Assembly: GCA_965208525.1 (NCBI GenBank)
Contig: OZ242340.1
Coordinates: forward strand, 3,968,001 to 4,032,000
Reading direction: 5' to 3'
Source of the DNA: VXYL01 sp965208525
GTDB lineage: Bacteria; Pseudomonadota; Gammaproteobacteria; Pseudomonadales; Azotimanducaceae
Length of the DNA stretch: 64,000 bases
Shown one piece after another: positions 34,625 through 43,505 of the stretch (position 1 is the first letter of the stretch; each line of letters opens with the position of its first letter). Made by a program: the position numbers and the translations under genes. Below the pieces are notes generated by a model, which was not told where the DNA came from, made no database searches, and worked only from the letters and a program-made list of their open reading frames with translations.

Positions 34625-36235
34625 ATGAACGCCGAAGTTACACCCTCGATCCTGCCGCCCGAGTTGGCACAAATGCCATTCGACAACCGCTTCCTCGAAG
34701 CGCTGCCGGGCGATCAGGAGAAGGAGAATTACCGCCGCCAGGTGGCTGGCGCCTGCTGGTCGGCAGTGGCACCGACACCGGTGGCGAAGCCGCAGGTCGT
34801 GGCGTGGTCACCCGAAGCAGCGGCACTCCTCGATTTGCCGGATCATGTTTGCGAGTCCGAGGCTTTCGCGGCGATCTTCGCCGGCAACCTGCTCGCACCG
34901 GGCATGGAACCCTATGCCACCTGCTACGGCGGCCACCAGTTCGGTAACTGGGCTGGCCAGCTTGGCGACGGGCGTGCCATCAATCTCGGGGAAATCGTCA
35001 ACCGCAAGGGCGAGCGTTGGGCGCTGCAACTCAAGGGCGCCGGCCCCACGCCCTATTCCCGCACCGCCGACGGCCTCGCAGTGCTGCGCTCGTCGCTGCG
35101 CGAGTTTCTTTGCAGCGAAGCGATGTTCCACCTAGGCGTTCCGACCACACGAGCGCTGTCGCTCATCCTCACCGGCGAAGAGGTGGTGCGCGACATTCTC
35201 TACGATGGCCATCCGGCGCCGGAACCGGGGGCGGTGGTGTGTCGGCTTGCGCCCTCTTTCACGCGCTTCGGCCACTTCGAGATGCTTGCGGCGCGGCGCG
35301 AGACGGACTTGCTGCGCCGGTTCGCGGACTTCACCATCAACACCGACTTCCCGGAGCTTGCATTGCCGGAGGATGGGCCGGACCGCTATCTCGGCTGGTT
35401 CGCCGAAGTGGTTTCGCGCACCGCCCACATGGTGGCGGAGTGGATGCGGGTCGGCTTCGTGCACGGCGTGATGAACACCGACAACATGTCCATTCTGGGG
35501 CTCACCATCGACTACGGCCCCTACGGCTGGCTTGAGGACTACGACCCGGGCTGGACGCCGAACACCACCGACGCCGGCACCAAGCGCTATCGCTACAGCC
35601 AGCAGCCGGCCATCGCCCAATGGAACCTCGTGCAACTCGCCAATGCCATCTATCCGCTGATCGGCGACGCGAAGCCGCTCGAAGAGGCGCTCGCGAGCTA
35701 TGCCAAGGAACACACGACGCGCTGGCAGGACGTGCTGGCGAGCAAGCTCGGGCTCGTTGCGCTGGACCCGGCCGGCGACGCGGCGCTGGTGAAGGAGATG
35801 TTCGCGCTGTTGCAGGCAGTGGAAACCGACATGACGATCTTCTACCGCCGCCTTGCGGATGTGGACCTCGCGACTTGCGACCCAACGCCGCTCGAAGATG
35901 CCTGGTACGTTCCCACCCAAGCCACCCCCGCCCTGCGCGAAAGGCTGCAAGGCTGGCTGTCGCTATACGCCAGCCGAGTGCGGCAGGATGCGTTGCCGGA
36001 GATGGAGCGGCGAGCGCGCATGAACGCCGCCAATCCCAAATATGTCCTGCGCAACTACATCGCCCAACTCGCCATCGACAAGGCGGAAGCAGGCGACTTC
36101 ACCTTGGTGCGCGAGTTGCTCGAAGTGCTGCGCCACCCCTACGACGACCAGCCGGAGCGCGAGGAGTACGCAAAGAAGCGCCCCGACTGGGCCCGCAACC
36201 GCCCAGGCTGCTCAATGCTCTCCTGCAGCTCCTGA
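34625..36235 (+). CDS. selO: SelO (YdiU) protein adenylyltransferase
   Basis: A 536-residue pseudokinase-fold AMPylator. Family markers are present: YATCYGGHQFGNWAGQLGDGRA (nucleotide-binding region), WALQLKGAGPTPYSR with the catalytic Lys, EAMFHLGVPTTRALSL, and FVHGVMNTDNMSILGLTIDYGPYG with the metal-binding Asn/Asp. The C-terminus PGCSMLSCSS ends with Cys where eukaryotic SelO has selenocysteine. SelO transfers AMP to hydroxyl side chains of redox-related proteins. ATG 34625 has an AGGCGG site; the ORF is open from 34475 but would overlap the divergent NMO start. Followed by a repeat-filled gap. Confidence 0.93.
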   Translation: MNAEVTPSILPPELAQMPFDNRFLEALPGDQEKENYRRQVAGACWSAVAPTPVAKPQVVAWSPEAAALLDLPDHVCESEAFAAIFAGNLLAPGMEPYATCYGGHQFGNWAGQLGDGRAINLGEIVNRKGERWALQLKGAGPTPYSRTADGLAVLRSSLREFLCSEAMFHLGVPTTRALSLILTGEEVVRDILYDGHPAPEPGAVVCRLAPSFTRFGHFEMLAARRETDLLRRFADFTINTDFPELALPEDGPDRYLGWFAEVVSRTAHMVAEWMRVGFVHGVMNTDNMSILGLTIDYGPYGWLEDYDPGWTPNTTDAGTKRYRYSQQPAIAQWNLVQLANAIYPLIGDAKPLEEALASYAKEHTTRWQDVLASKLGLVALDPAGDAALVKEMFALLQAVETDMTIFYRRLADVDLATCDPTPLEDAWYVPTQATPALRERLQGWLSLYASRVRQDALPEMERRARMNAANPKYVLRNYIAQLAIDKAEAGDFTLVRELLEVLRHPYDDQPEREEYAKKRPDWARNRPGCSMLSCSS

Positions 36236-36250
36236 TTCGAGACGGGAGGC

Positions 36251-36423
36251 GTAGGGAGCGGGGCTTGTCCGCGCCCGTGTTGAATGCGCCGACAGAACTT
36301 GGGTGGCGAGGCCTCGGAGGGAAGGCATTCTGCCTTCCCTGCGCGCCAGCGCCTGTTTCGTCGTGGCAGGTGGAAAAGCGCCTATCGGCGCTTAGGGAAG
36401 GCAGAATGCCTTCCCTCCGAGGC
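36251..36423. repeat. REP cluster: GTAG element plus inverted GGAG pair
   Basis: A GTAG element begins at 36251 (GTAGGGAGCGGGG) and runs into the TTGAATGCGCCGA linker. Then GGAGGGAAGGCA/TGCCTTCCC (36316-36339) and its inverted copy (36394-36418) form an inverted pair with about 31-base arms. A degenerate reverse copy follows to about 36470. It fills the gap between convergent selO and the aminotransferase. Confidence 0.8.
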
Positions 36424-36495
36424 CCTGAATGCACCGATGCATTCGGCACAGGACGGGACGCCCCCGTCCCAACGGCCCGTAACTCCTGCCCCAGA

Positions 36496-37752
36496 TCAAC
36501 CAACCTCCCGAGCAACATCCTCCATAGCCGCGTCCGCCCGCTGCGCGGCTTCGTCGATAAGGGCTTCGTCCATCACCGTCGACAGGCAGATCATGCCGCG
36601 GGAGGCGAACATCAGGCCGTGGTTGAGGGCGGCTAGGTGGAGGGCAGACATGCGGTCTGGGCCTTCGCCCTCCGCCGCCTCGTCAGTGAAGTAGACCTGA
36701 AGCAGGGAGCCGCAGCGGTTGAGGCCGAGGGGCAGGCCGTGCTGGCCGGCGCTGCGTGCAAGCGAGGCCGCCAGGCGTTCGCCGAGCTCCTCCATGACGC
36801 GGATGCGCTCCGCCGTCAGTTCGCGCACCGACACCAGTCCCGCCGTCATGGTCACCGGGTTGCCGTTGTAGGTGCCGGAGTGCATGCCACGCGGGTTTTC
36901 GGGATCGAAGATCTCGAGATACTCGCGCTTGCCGCCAACGCCGCCGACCGGAAAGCCGCCGCCGATCAACTTGCCGAGCATGGTGAGGTCCGGCTCGATG
37001 CCCACGAGCGACTGGGTTCCGCCCGTGGCCAGTCGAAAGGCGATCACTTCGTCGAAGACCAGCAGTGCCCCGGCGGCGTGGGCTGCATCGCGCACCCGGG
37101 TAAGGAACTCCGGCGTGGCGCTGATGACTCCGCCGGCCCCCATCACCGGCTCGAGCACCACGGCGGCGATGTCGTCCCCGTGTTCGGCCAGCACCGCCTC
37201 GAAGCTCTCGGCATCGTTGTAGGTGCCAAGCAGGGTGCGGTCCTTGGCCCGATCCGGATACAGCCCAGGCGCCGACCCCACCTCGAACTCCTCCAGGCTG
37301 CCGTGATAGCCATAGCGCGCCATCAGCACCTTGGTGCGGCCCGTGATGGTGCGGGCGATCTGCAAGGCCAGCATCCCCGCCTCGGTGCCGGAGTTGGTGA
37401 AGCGGACGCTCTCGAACGAGGCCACACGTTCGATCAAGGTCTCGGCCAGTTCCGTCTGCCACTCGTTGTTCGCAACCCAAGCCGTGCCTTGGGCGACCTG
37501 ACGCGAGACCGCCTCCAGGATCGGCGGATAGGCATGGCCATGCACCAGTGAGGTGAAATTGTTGATGAGGTCGAGATACTCACGGCCATCCACATCCACC
37601 ACAGTCGAGCCTTCGGCCCGCACCAAGGTCAAGGGATAGGGCCGGTGGTAGGCCGCGCCGCGGGAGTTGCCGCCCACTACGCTCGCGTGGGCGCGCCTCT
37701 GCGCCGCCCGGCTGCCGCGTGTGTTGTACTCGTATGTCGCGAGGATGCTCAT
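36496..37752 (-). CDS. Class III aminotransferase, GSA-aminomutase-like
   Basis: A 418-residue PLP enzyme. The class III features are LDLINNFTSLVHGHAYP, FTNSGTEAGMLALQIAR (phosphate-binding), VLEPVMGAGG, LLVFDEVIAFRLATGG, and the Schiff-base Lys in MLGKLIGGGFPVGGVGG near residue 260. The order resembles glutamate-1-semialdehyde aminomutase, but other family members transaminate amines or beta-amino acids, and HemL identity is not assured. ATG 37752 has an excellent GAAGGAGAAC site. It lies 119 bases after folE on the same strand; the gap holds two hairpin repeats. Confidence 0.85.
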   Translation of the reverse strand: MSILATYEYNTRGSRAAQRRAHASVVGGNSRGAAYHRPYPLTLVRAEGSTVVDVDGREYLDLINNFTSLVHGHAYPPILEAVSRQVAQGTAWVANNEWQTELAETLIERVASFESVRFTNSGTEAGMLALQIARTITGRTKVLMARYGYHGSLEEFEVGSAPGLYPDRAKDRTLLGTYNDAESFEAVLAEHGDDIAAVVLEPVMGAGGVISATPEFLTRVRDAAHAAGALLVFDEVIAFRLATGGTQSLVGIEPDLTMLGKLIGGGFPVGGVGGKREYLEIFDPENPRGMHSGTYNGNPVTMTAGLVSVRELTAERIRVMEELGERLAASLARSAGQHGLPLGLNRCGSLLQVYFTDEAAEGEGPDRMSALHLAALNHGLMFASRGMICLSTVMDEALIDEAAQRADAAMEDVAREVG

Positions 37753-37780
37753 CGGTTCTCCTTCACCCCGTCCCAAAACC

Positions 37781-37864
37781 GCGCCTTGCGGCGCGTGGGA
37801 GGGCGAGACGCCCTCCCCCCAAAGGGCCCTTCCGCCTCCGTAGGGGCGGGGATTGTCCCCGCCC
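37781..37864. repeat. Reverse GGAG composite plus GTAG-type REP
   Basis: GCGCC-TTGC-GGCGC (37781-37794) is the reverse complement of the GCAA-loop hairpin. It is followed by GGGAGGGCG-AGA-CGCCCTCCC (37797-37817) and then GTAG with GGGCGGGG/CCCCGCCC (37840-37864). Both repeat classes share one 119-base gap. Confidence 0.85.
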
Positions 37865-37871
37865 GTGCTGG

Positions 37872-38480
37872 TCAGCTCCCCACCAGCCGCAAAAACTCCG
37901 AGCGCGTCGGCGGGTTGTCCCGAAAGCTGCCGAGCATCACCGAGGTCTGCATCGACGAGTGCTGCTTGGCAACGCCCCGCATGGACATGCACAGGTGCTG
38001 CGCCTCGACGATGACGCCGACGCCAGCGGCGCCGGTCACCTCCAGGATCGTCTGCGCGATCTGCTGGGTCAGGCTTTCCTGGATTTGCAGCCGCCGCGCA
38101 TACATGTCGACGATGCGCGCCACCTTGGACAGGCCCAGCACCCGCCCCTGCGGCAGGTATCCCACATGGCACTTGCCAAGAAACGGCAAGATGTGGTGCT
38201 CGCAGAGGGAGTAGAGCTCGATGTCCTTGACGATCACGATCTCGTCGAGGTCGGACTCGAACAGGGCATTGTTGACCACGTCGTCCACGTTCTCGCGGTA
38301 GCCCTTGGTGAGGAACGAAATGGCCCGCGCGGCCCGCGCGGGGGTGCCGAGCAGGCCGTCACGGCCTGGGTCCTCGCCCACGTGCTCGAGAATCGAGCGA
38401 TACAGGTCGGTCAGTTCCTCCACCGACCGACCGTCCGCGATCGCGCGGCTGGCGGAGGTCTCGTCGAACTCCGCGTTCAT
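37872..38480 (-). CDS. folE: GTP cyclohydrolase I
   Basis: A 202-residue FolE that converts GTP to 7,8-dihydroneopterin triphosphate, the first step of folate (and possibly other pterin) synthesis. The zinc ligands are visible in YSLCEHHILPF (Cys and His, near residue 93) and in EAQHLCM (Cys, about residue 162). GYLPQGRVLGLSKVARIVDMYARRLQIQE and LTQQIA are family hallmarks. ATG 38480 overlaps the stop of the LLM oxidoreductase by four bases, so the two are translationally coupled. The neighbourhood has no other folate gene. Confidence 0.95.
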   Translation of the reverse strand: MNAEFDETSASRAIADGRSVEELTDLYRSILEHVGEDPGRDGLLGTPARAARAISFLTKGYRENVDDVVNNALFESDLDEIVIVKDIELYSLCEHHILPFLGKCHVGYLPQGRVLGLSKVARIVDMYARRLQIQESLTQQIAQTILEVTGAAGVGVIVEAQHLCMSMRGVAKQHSSMQTSVMLGSFRDNPPTRSEFLRLVGS

Positions 38481-39397
38481 GCAGCGGCCAACGCCTGCAA
38501 GAGTTCCGTGGTGCGGGCGAAGGAGCCTCGGCTGTCGTCACCGGCCGGATAGATGCTGGCGATGACTTCGGTGGCGCCGGCGTCGAAGAACGCCTGCAAC
38601 TGCGCCGTCACGTCGTCCTCGTTGCCCACCACGGCAATCTCGCCGGCTTGGTCGATCCCCTCCGCATCGAGCTGGCGGCGATAGTTCGGCAGCATGCCGT
38701 AGCCCTGGAAGATCTGCACCGCGCGGGCCGTGGCCTGGGCCTTGTCGTCGTGGACGCATACCGGCAATCCCACCACCACGCGGGGCGCGTCCCGGCCCGC
38801 CGCCGCAGCGGCGTGGGTGATGCGGGGAACCGTGCTGTCGGCGATGGTGCGCGGTCCGACCATCCATGTGACGGTGCCGTCCGCAACCTCGCCGGCGGCC
38901 TTCAGCATGAGCGGCGCCAATGCCGAAACCACCACGGTAAGGGGCGACGCTTCGGGGCAGGCAAAGCCGGTCTTGACCCGATACATCTCGCCCTCGAAAT
39001 CCACCCGCCCTTCGGCACCGAGCGCCTTCAGGATCGTGACGTACTCGCGCATGTGCCGCGCCGGGCGGTCATAGGCAAGCCCCAGCGCCTCGATGCCCGG
39101 GCGATGCGAGGGCCCGACGCCGAGCACCAGCCGGCCGCCGCAGAGCGCGTTCACGGTTGCCGCCTGCTGCGCCAGCGCGCTCGGGTGGCGCGGATAGCTC
39201 GGCACCACCGCCGTACCCAGCTCAATTTGGCTTGTGGCCTGGCCGGCGAGGGCCAGCATGGTGAGGGCATCGAACGTGCCCACCTGCGGCGTCCAATAGC
39301 TGGCGAATCCCTGCTCCTCCATCTGCACAATCTCGTCCACCAAGCTCGTGAGGGGACGACCCCGGCGCACATTGCCGCCATAGATTCCGATTCTCAT
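38477..39397 (-). CDS. LLM-class (luciferase-like, F420/flavin-dependent) oxidoreductase
   Basis: A 306-residue TIM-barrel protein. The N-terminus MRIGIYGGN, IELGTAVVPSYPRHPSALAQQA and GRLVLGVGPSH belong to the luciferase-like monooxygenase family, closest in wording to F420-dependent subfamilies. The cofactor may be F420 or FMN. Four-base overlap with folE, first gene of that pair; ATG 39397 has an AGGAACAGG site. A link to pterin or deazaflavin chemistry is possible because both use GTP-derived cofactors, but that is only suggested by the overlap. Divergent from the Gfo/Idh/MocA gene. Confidence 0.83.
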   Translation of the reverse strand: MRIGIYGGNVRRGRPLTSLVDEIVQMEEQGFASYWTPQVGTFDALTMLALAGQATSQIELGTAVVPSYPRHPSALAQQAATVNALCGGRLVLGVGPSHRPGIEALGLAYDRPARHMREYVTILKALGAEGRVDFEGEMYRVKTGFACPEASPLTVVVSALAPLMLKAAGEVADGTVTWMVGPRTIADSTVPRITHAAAAAGRDAPRVVVGLPVCVHDDKAQATARAVQIFQGYGMLPNYRRQLDAEGIDQAGEIAVVGNEDDVTAQLQAFFDAGATEVIASIYPAGDDSRGSFARTTELLQALAAA

Positions 39398-39592
39398 GCC
39401 CTGTTCCTGTCCTTACGATGACGCGCCGCTCCAGGAGTGTGTTGCTCCACACGGCTGCAAGCGGTCATGATAAAGCCATCGGCACGACCGGGAGCCTTCT
39501 GCCGGGGAAGCTATCCCCAGCCGGTGACGCGCAGCGAACTGCCGCGCCGCTCCCCGTCGTCAGGTACGTACTCACATAGGGAGGGGTCCCGG

Positions 39593-40576
39593 ATGTCCAA
39601 GAAACGACTCACCGTCGCGGTGATCGGCGCCGGCGGCAACATGCGCGGCGCCCATGTGCCGCGGATCGAGAGGGACGGATTCGCCCGCATCGTCGGCGCA
39701 GCCGATCCGGTGACGGAGCAGATCGAACGCTTCACCGGGCGCGCCGGCTACGAGGTGCCGGCCTTCTCGGACTGGCGCGAGATGCTCGCCGAAACGGAAT
39801 CCGACGCCGTCTTCATCAGCACGCCGCACAGCGACCACCACGCGCAGATCAAGGCTTGCCTCGATGCCGGCCGCCACGTGCTGGTAGAAAAGCCCATGGT
39901 GCTGACGCCGGCCCATGCCCGCGCCACGCTGCGCCATGCCGAGCAGGCGAAGCGGCTTCTAGTCGTTGCCTATCAGCGTCATTGGATGCCGGAGTACGTC
40001 TATGCCCAGGAACTCATCCGCAAGGGCGCCCTCGGCGAGATTCGCGGCGTGGTCGGCTATGTGACCCAGAACTGGGGCGCGCTGGGGGGCTGGCGGCTCG
40101 ATCCAGCGAAGTCCGGCGGCGGCATGTACATGGACACCGGCAGCCATTTGGTCGCCTCGATGCTGTGGATGACGGGCCTGCAGCCTTCCAAGGTGTCCGC
40201 AACCTTCGACAACGCCCGCCGCCCGGTGGACATCAACGCCGCCGTGCAGATCGCCTTTAGGGGCGGCGCGGTCGGCACCCTGACCACCATCGGCAACGCC
40301 TCCCGCCACGACGAACGCCTGATGATCTCCGGCAGCGAAGGCTGCCTCATCCTCCACCTCCACCAATGGCAGGTGCGCTCCATGCTGCTGAACGACGAAC
40401 CGGTCGCCGTACCGAAGCGAATTCGCCCCGACACGCCGGACAACGCGCTGTTCCGCTGGATTCGCACCAACGGCAAGGGCTACGAAGCGCCGGATTTCGC
40501 CTTGCAGGTGGCAAGGTTGACGGAAGCGTCCTATCGGTCAGCCCAGGAGCGGGCGCCGGCTACGGTGCGCCGATAG
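39593..40576 (+). CDS. Gfo/Idh/MocA-family oxidoreductase
   Basis: A 327-residue NAD(P)-dependent dehydrogenase. The Rossmann motif VAVIGAGGNMRGAHVPRI is at the N-terminus, with HVLVEKPMVLTPAHA (the EKP motif, Lys catalytic) near residue 98 and GGGMYMDTGSHLVASMLWM near residue 178 (His of the GSH segment). It probably oxidises or reduces a sugar or polyol derivative. ATG 39593 follows GGGAGGGG; the ORF opens at 39437 but the extra residues are not protein-like. It is a single gene between divergent LLM and convergent msrB. Confidence 0.87.
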   Translation: MSKKRLTVAVIGAGGNMRGAHVPRIERDGFARIVGAADPVTEQIERFTGRAGYEVPAFSDWREMLAETESDAVFISTPHSDHHAQIKACLDAGRHVLVEKPMVLTPAHARATLRHAEQAKRLLVVAYQRHWMPEYVYAQELIRKGALGEIRGVVGYVTQNWGALGGWRLDPAKSGGGMYMDTGSHLVASMLWMTGLQPSKVSATFDNARRPVDINAAVQIAFRGGAVGTLTTIGNASRHDERLMISGSEGCLILHLHQWQVRSMLLNDEPVAVPKRIRPDTPDNALFRWIRTNGKGYEAPDFALQVARLTEASYRSAQERAPATVRR

Positions 40577-40594
40577 CGCACATGTCGGGTTGGC

Positions 40595-41038
40595 TTAGTC
40601 CGCTCCCTCACTCTCGTCCGGTTCAAGCTTCAACGACGCCGAGTTCATGCAGAACCTTGCGCCCGTGGGGTGTGGGCCGTCCGGGAAGACATGGCCCAAG
40701 TGGGCGTCGCAGCGGGCGCAGAGGACTTCGATGCGGACCAGGAAGTGGGAACGATCTTCCCGCACCGCCACGGCGTCGTTGCTCACCGGCTGATAGAAGC
40801 TGGGCCAGCCGCAGCCGGCGTCGAACTTGGTGTCGGACTCGAACAACGGAGCGCCGCAGCAGCGGCAGTTGTAGGCACCGTCGGTGGTCGTGGCCCAATA
40901 CTCGCCGGTGAACGGGCGCTCCGTGGCCGCGTGGCGGGTTACTTCGAACTCAAGCGGCGTGAGCTGATCGCGCCATTCTTGCTCGGACTTCACGACCTTG
41001 TCCGCAGGTGTTGCCTCGCCGTTTTGCCGTTTGCCCAT
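40595..41038 (-). CDS. msrB: Peptide-methionine (R)-S-oxide reductase MsrB
   Basis: A 147-residue MsrB that repairs methionine-R-sulfoxide. The two zinc-binding pairs are CRCC (about 59) and CARC (about 107), the substrate loop is GCGWPSFYQPV, and the catalytic Cys lies in RFCMNSASL. The C-terminal extension is acidic. ATG 41038 has a strong GGAAGGAG site. Divergent from alaA with 100 bases between. The catalytic Cys sits near residue 130 with thioredoxin as the likely reductant. Confidence 0.95.
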   Translation of the reverse strand: MGKRQNGEATPADKVVKSEQEWRDQLTPLEFEVTRHAATERPFTGEYWATTTDGAYNCRCCGAPLFESDTKFDAGCGWPSFYQPVSNDAVAVREDRSHFLVRIEVLCARCDAHLGHVFPDGPHPTGARFCMNSASLKLEPDESEGAD

Positions 41039-41138
41039 CGCCTGCTCCTTCCGCCCTCAAGACGCGGGTGACCGTACCTGCGATGCTAACATTGCGCGCC
41101 TGACCAACCCCACCGCCCTGCCACGCCGGAAGACGCCC

Positions 41139-42398
41139 ATGACGACCGCCGACGAAGCCCCCTTGCGCCTTACGCCCATCGGCCAGGTGCCGATCCACAA
41201 GTCCACCAAGCTGGCGGATGTCTGTTACGACATTCGCGGCCCGGTGCAGGCCGAGGCGCATCGGCTTGAAGAAGAGGGCCATCGCGTCCTCAAGCTGAAC
41301 ATCGGCAATCCGGCGCCATTCGGCTTCGAGGCGCCGGAGGAAATCCTGCGTGACGTGATTCACAACCTGCCGGGTTCGCAAGGCTACTGCGACTCCAAGG
41401 GGCTCTATTCGGCACGCAAGGCGGTGATGCAGGAATGCCAGCGCATCGGCATCGAAGGCGTGGACATCGACGACATCTTCGTCGGCAACGGGGTATCGGA
41501 ACTCATTGCCATCGCCTTGCAGGCGCTGCTCAACGACGGCGACGAAGTGCTGCTGCCGGCCCCGGACTACCCGCTCTGGTCAGCGGTGGTGCGGCTTTGC
41601 GGCGGTGTGCCGGTTCACTACCGCTGCGACGAGAGCGAAGGCTGGGCACCGGACCTCGACGACATTCGCGCCCGCACCAACCGTCGCACCAGAGGCATCG
41701 TCGTCATCAACCCGAACAACCCCACCGGCGCGGTCTATCCCAGGGAGACGCTCGAAGGCATCACCGAGTGGTGCCGGCGTCGGGGCCTCGTGCAATTCGC
41801 CGACGAGATCTACGACAAGGTGATCTACGACGGCGTCAAGCACTATCCGCTGGCGTCGCTGTCCACGGACGTGCTCACCCTTACCTTCAACGGCCTGTCG
41901 AAGGCATACCGCGCTGCCGGCTTCCGCAGCGGCTGGATGGTGGTGAGCGGTCCGACCGAACGCGCCACCGACTACATGGAAGGCATCAACATCCTCGCCT
42001 CCATGCGGCTGTGCGCGAACGTGCCAGGCCAGCACGCCATCCAGACCGCGCTCGGTGGCTACCAGAGCATCGAGGCGCTGATCCGCCCTGGCGGCCGGCT
42101 GCACGAACAGCGCAACGTGGCGTGGCGGCTGCTGAACGAGATCGAGGGGGTGAGCTGCGTCAAGCCAGACGGAGCGCTCTACCTCTTCCCCAAGCTCGAC
42201 ACGGCCCGCTTCAACATCCAGGACGACGAACGCTTCGTCCTCGACCTCTTGCGCCGGGAGAAGATCCTGCTGGTGCAGGGCACCGCCTTCAACATCCCCA
42301 CACCGGATCATTTCCGCGTCGTATTCCTCCCCCACGCGGACGACCTAGAAGACGCCTGCAAGAGAATCGGCGGGTTCCTGGACGGTTACAGACAGTAG
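41139..42398 (+). CDS. alaA: Class I/II aminotransferase, AlaA type
   Basis: A 419-residue PLP aminotransferase. It shows LKLNIGNPAPFGFEAPEEI at the N-terminus, NGVSELIAIALQALL, VINPNNPTGAVYP, FADEIYDKVIYDG and the PLP lysine in FNGLSKAYRAAGFRSGWM (about residue 255), wording that closely follows glutamate-pyruvate transaminase AlaA. It would interconvert pyruvate/alanine and glutamate/2-oxoglutarate. ATG 41139 lies past a long open upstream region; no strong ribosome-binding site is seen (GCCGGAAGACGCCC). Convergent with the FAD oxidoreductase. Confidence 0.9.
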   Translation: MTTADEAPLRLTPIGQVPIHKSTKLADVCYDIRGPVQAEAHRLEEEGHRVLKLNIGNPAPFGFEAPEEILRDVIHNLPGSQGYCDSKGLYSARKAVMQECQRIGIEGVDIDDIFVGNGVSELIAIALQALLNDGDEVLLPAPDYPLWSAVVRLCGGVPVHYRCDESEGWAPDLDDIRARTNRRTRGIVVINPNNPTGAVYPRETLEGITEWCRRRGLVQFADEIYDKVIYDGVKHYPLASLSTDVLTLTFNGLSKAYRAAGFRSGWMVVSGPTERATDYMEGINILASMRLCANVPGQHAIQTALGGYQSIEALIRPGGRLHEQRNVAWRLLNEIEGVSCVKPDGALYLFPKLDTARFNIQDDERFVLDLLRREKILLVQGTAFNIPTPDHFRVVFLPHADDLEDACKRIGGFLDGYRQ

Positions 42399-42413
42399 AG
42401 CGGCGCGCGGGGC

Positions 42414-43505
42414 TTAAGCCCGGGAGGGCTCCGCGAGTTCCACCACCCGTTCGGCGATGGCCAGCGATGACGTGAGGCCAGGGGATTCGATGCCGAGGAG
42501 GTTGACAAGGCCCGGGACGCCGCAGTCTTGGGGGCCTTCGATGAGGAAATCCGGCGCCGGGGCACCGGCCGGTGCCAGTTTCGGACGGATGCCCGTGTAG
42601 CTTGGGTGCAGGCGGGATTCGTCGAGGGCCGGGTAGTAACGGCGGATGGCGGTGACGAAGCGGTCGAAGTTCGCCGAGTCGAAGCTGTAGTCGTCGTCTT
42701 CCTGCCAGATCACGTCCGGGCCGAATTTGGCCTGACCGCCCATGTCGAGGGTGACGTGAACGCCAAGGCCGCCCGGCTCGGCGACGGGATAGACCAGGCG
42801 CTCAAATGGCGAACGGCCAGAGAGGGCGTAGTAGTGGCCCTTGGCGAAGTAACCCCGGTGCGCGCCGCCCACCTGCGCCGCCATGTTCGGTGCGTTCAGC
42901 CCCGCCGCGTTGATCACCAGATTGGCGTCGAGCTCGTAGCCATCGCACGCGACCCGCACGCCACCGGCAATCGCCTTGAGTTCCTGAACGGTCGTAAGGA
43001 AAGCGATCATGCCGCCGCCAGCTTCGATGTCGCCCACGAGGCTCAGCATGAAGGCGTGGCTGTCGATGATGCCGGTGGATTCGGAGAAGACCCCGGCGAG
43101 GGCGTCCACCTCCGGTTCAAGCTCCAGCACTTCGTCCCGATCCAGCCAAGGCAGTTCGCCAACGCCGTTGATGCGCGCCTGCTTCTGATAGTCCTGCAGC
43201 ACGCCGAACTGCTCCTCGGAAGTGGCGACGATGATCTTGCCGATGCGCTTGTGCGGCACCTTGTAGGCATCGCAGTGGGCATAGAGCATGGCCTTGCCGC
43301 GCACGCACATCTCGGCCTTGACCGAAGCGGTGGGGTAGTAGATGCCGGCGTGGATGACTTCCGAGTTGCGGCTCGACGTTTCCGAACCGATCACGTCGTG
43401 GCGTTCGAGCACGATCACTTCCCGGCCTGCCCGCGCCAGCGCCCGTGCCGCGGCGAGGCCCACGACGCCAGCGCCGATCACCACCACATCGCAGCGCTCA
43501 GCCAC
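42414..43505 (-). CDS. FAD-dependent oxidoreductase, L-2-hydroxyglutarate dehydrogenase-like
   Basis: A 363-residue DAO-fold flavoprotein. The dinucleotide motif VVVIGAGVVGLAAARALA is at the N-terminus, and SSRNSEVIHAGIYYPTASVKA is diagnostic for the L2HGDH/LhgO group. The C-terminus GLVNLLGIESPGLTSSLAIA completes the FAD site. It probably oxidises a 2-hydroxy acid and passes electrons to quinone or O2. GTG 43505 overlaps the stop of the upstream unknown gene by eight bases, so the two are coupled; the longer ORF to 43580 lies inside that gene. Confidence 0.87.
   Translation of the reverse strand: MAERCDVVVIGAGVVGLAAARALARAGREVIVLERHDVIGSETSSRNSEVIHAGIYYPTASVKAEMCVRGKAMLYAHCDAYKVPHKRIGKIIVATSEEQFGVLQDYQKQARINGVGELPWLDRDEVLELEPEVDALAGVFSESTGIIDSHAFMLSLVGDIEAGGGMIAFLTTVQELKAIAGGVRVACDGYELDANLVINAAGLNAPNMAAQVGGAHRGYFAKGHYYALSGRSPFERLVYPVAEPGGLGVHVTLDMGGQAKFGPDVIWQEDDDYSFDSANFDRFVTAIRRYYPALDESRLHPSYTGIRPKLAPAGAPAPDFLIEGPQDCGVPGLVNLLGIESPGLTSSLAIAERVVELAEPSRA

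Noticed and set aside
36212..36235. A selenocysteine codon in the SelO C-terminus.
   Set aside because: The position is an ordinary Cys codon and the frame ends at a normal TGA after CSS; no SECIS-like hairpin was seen.
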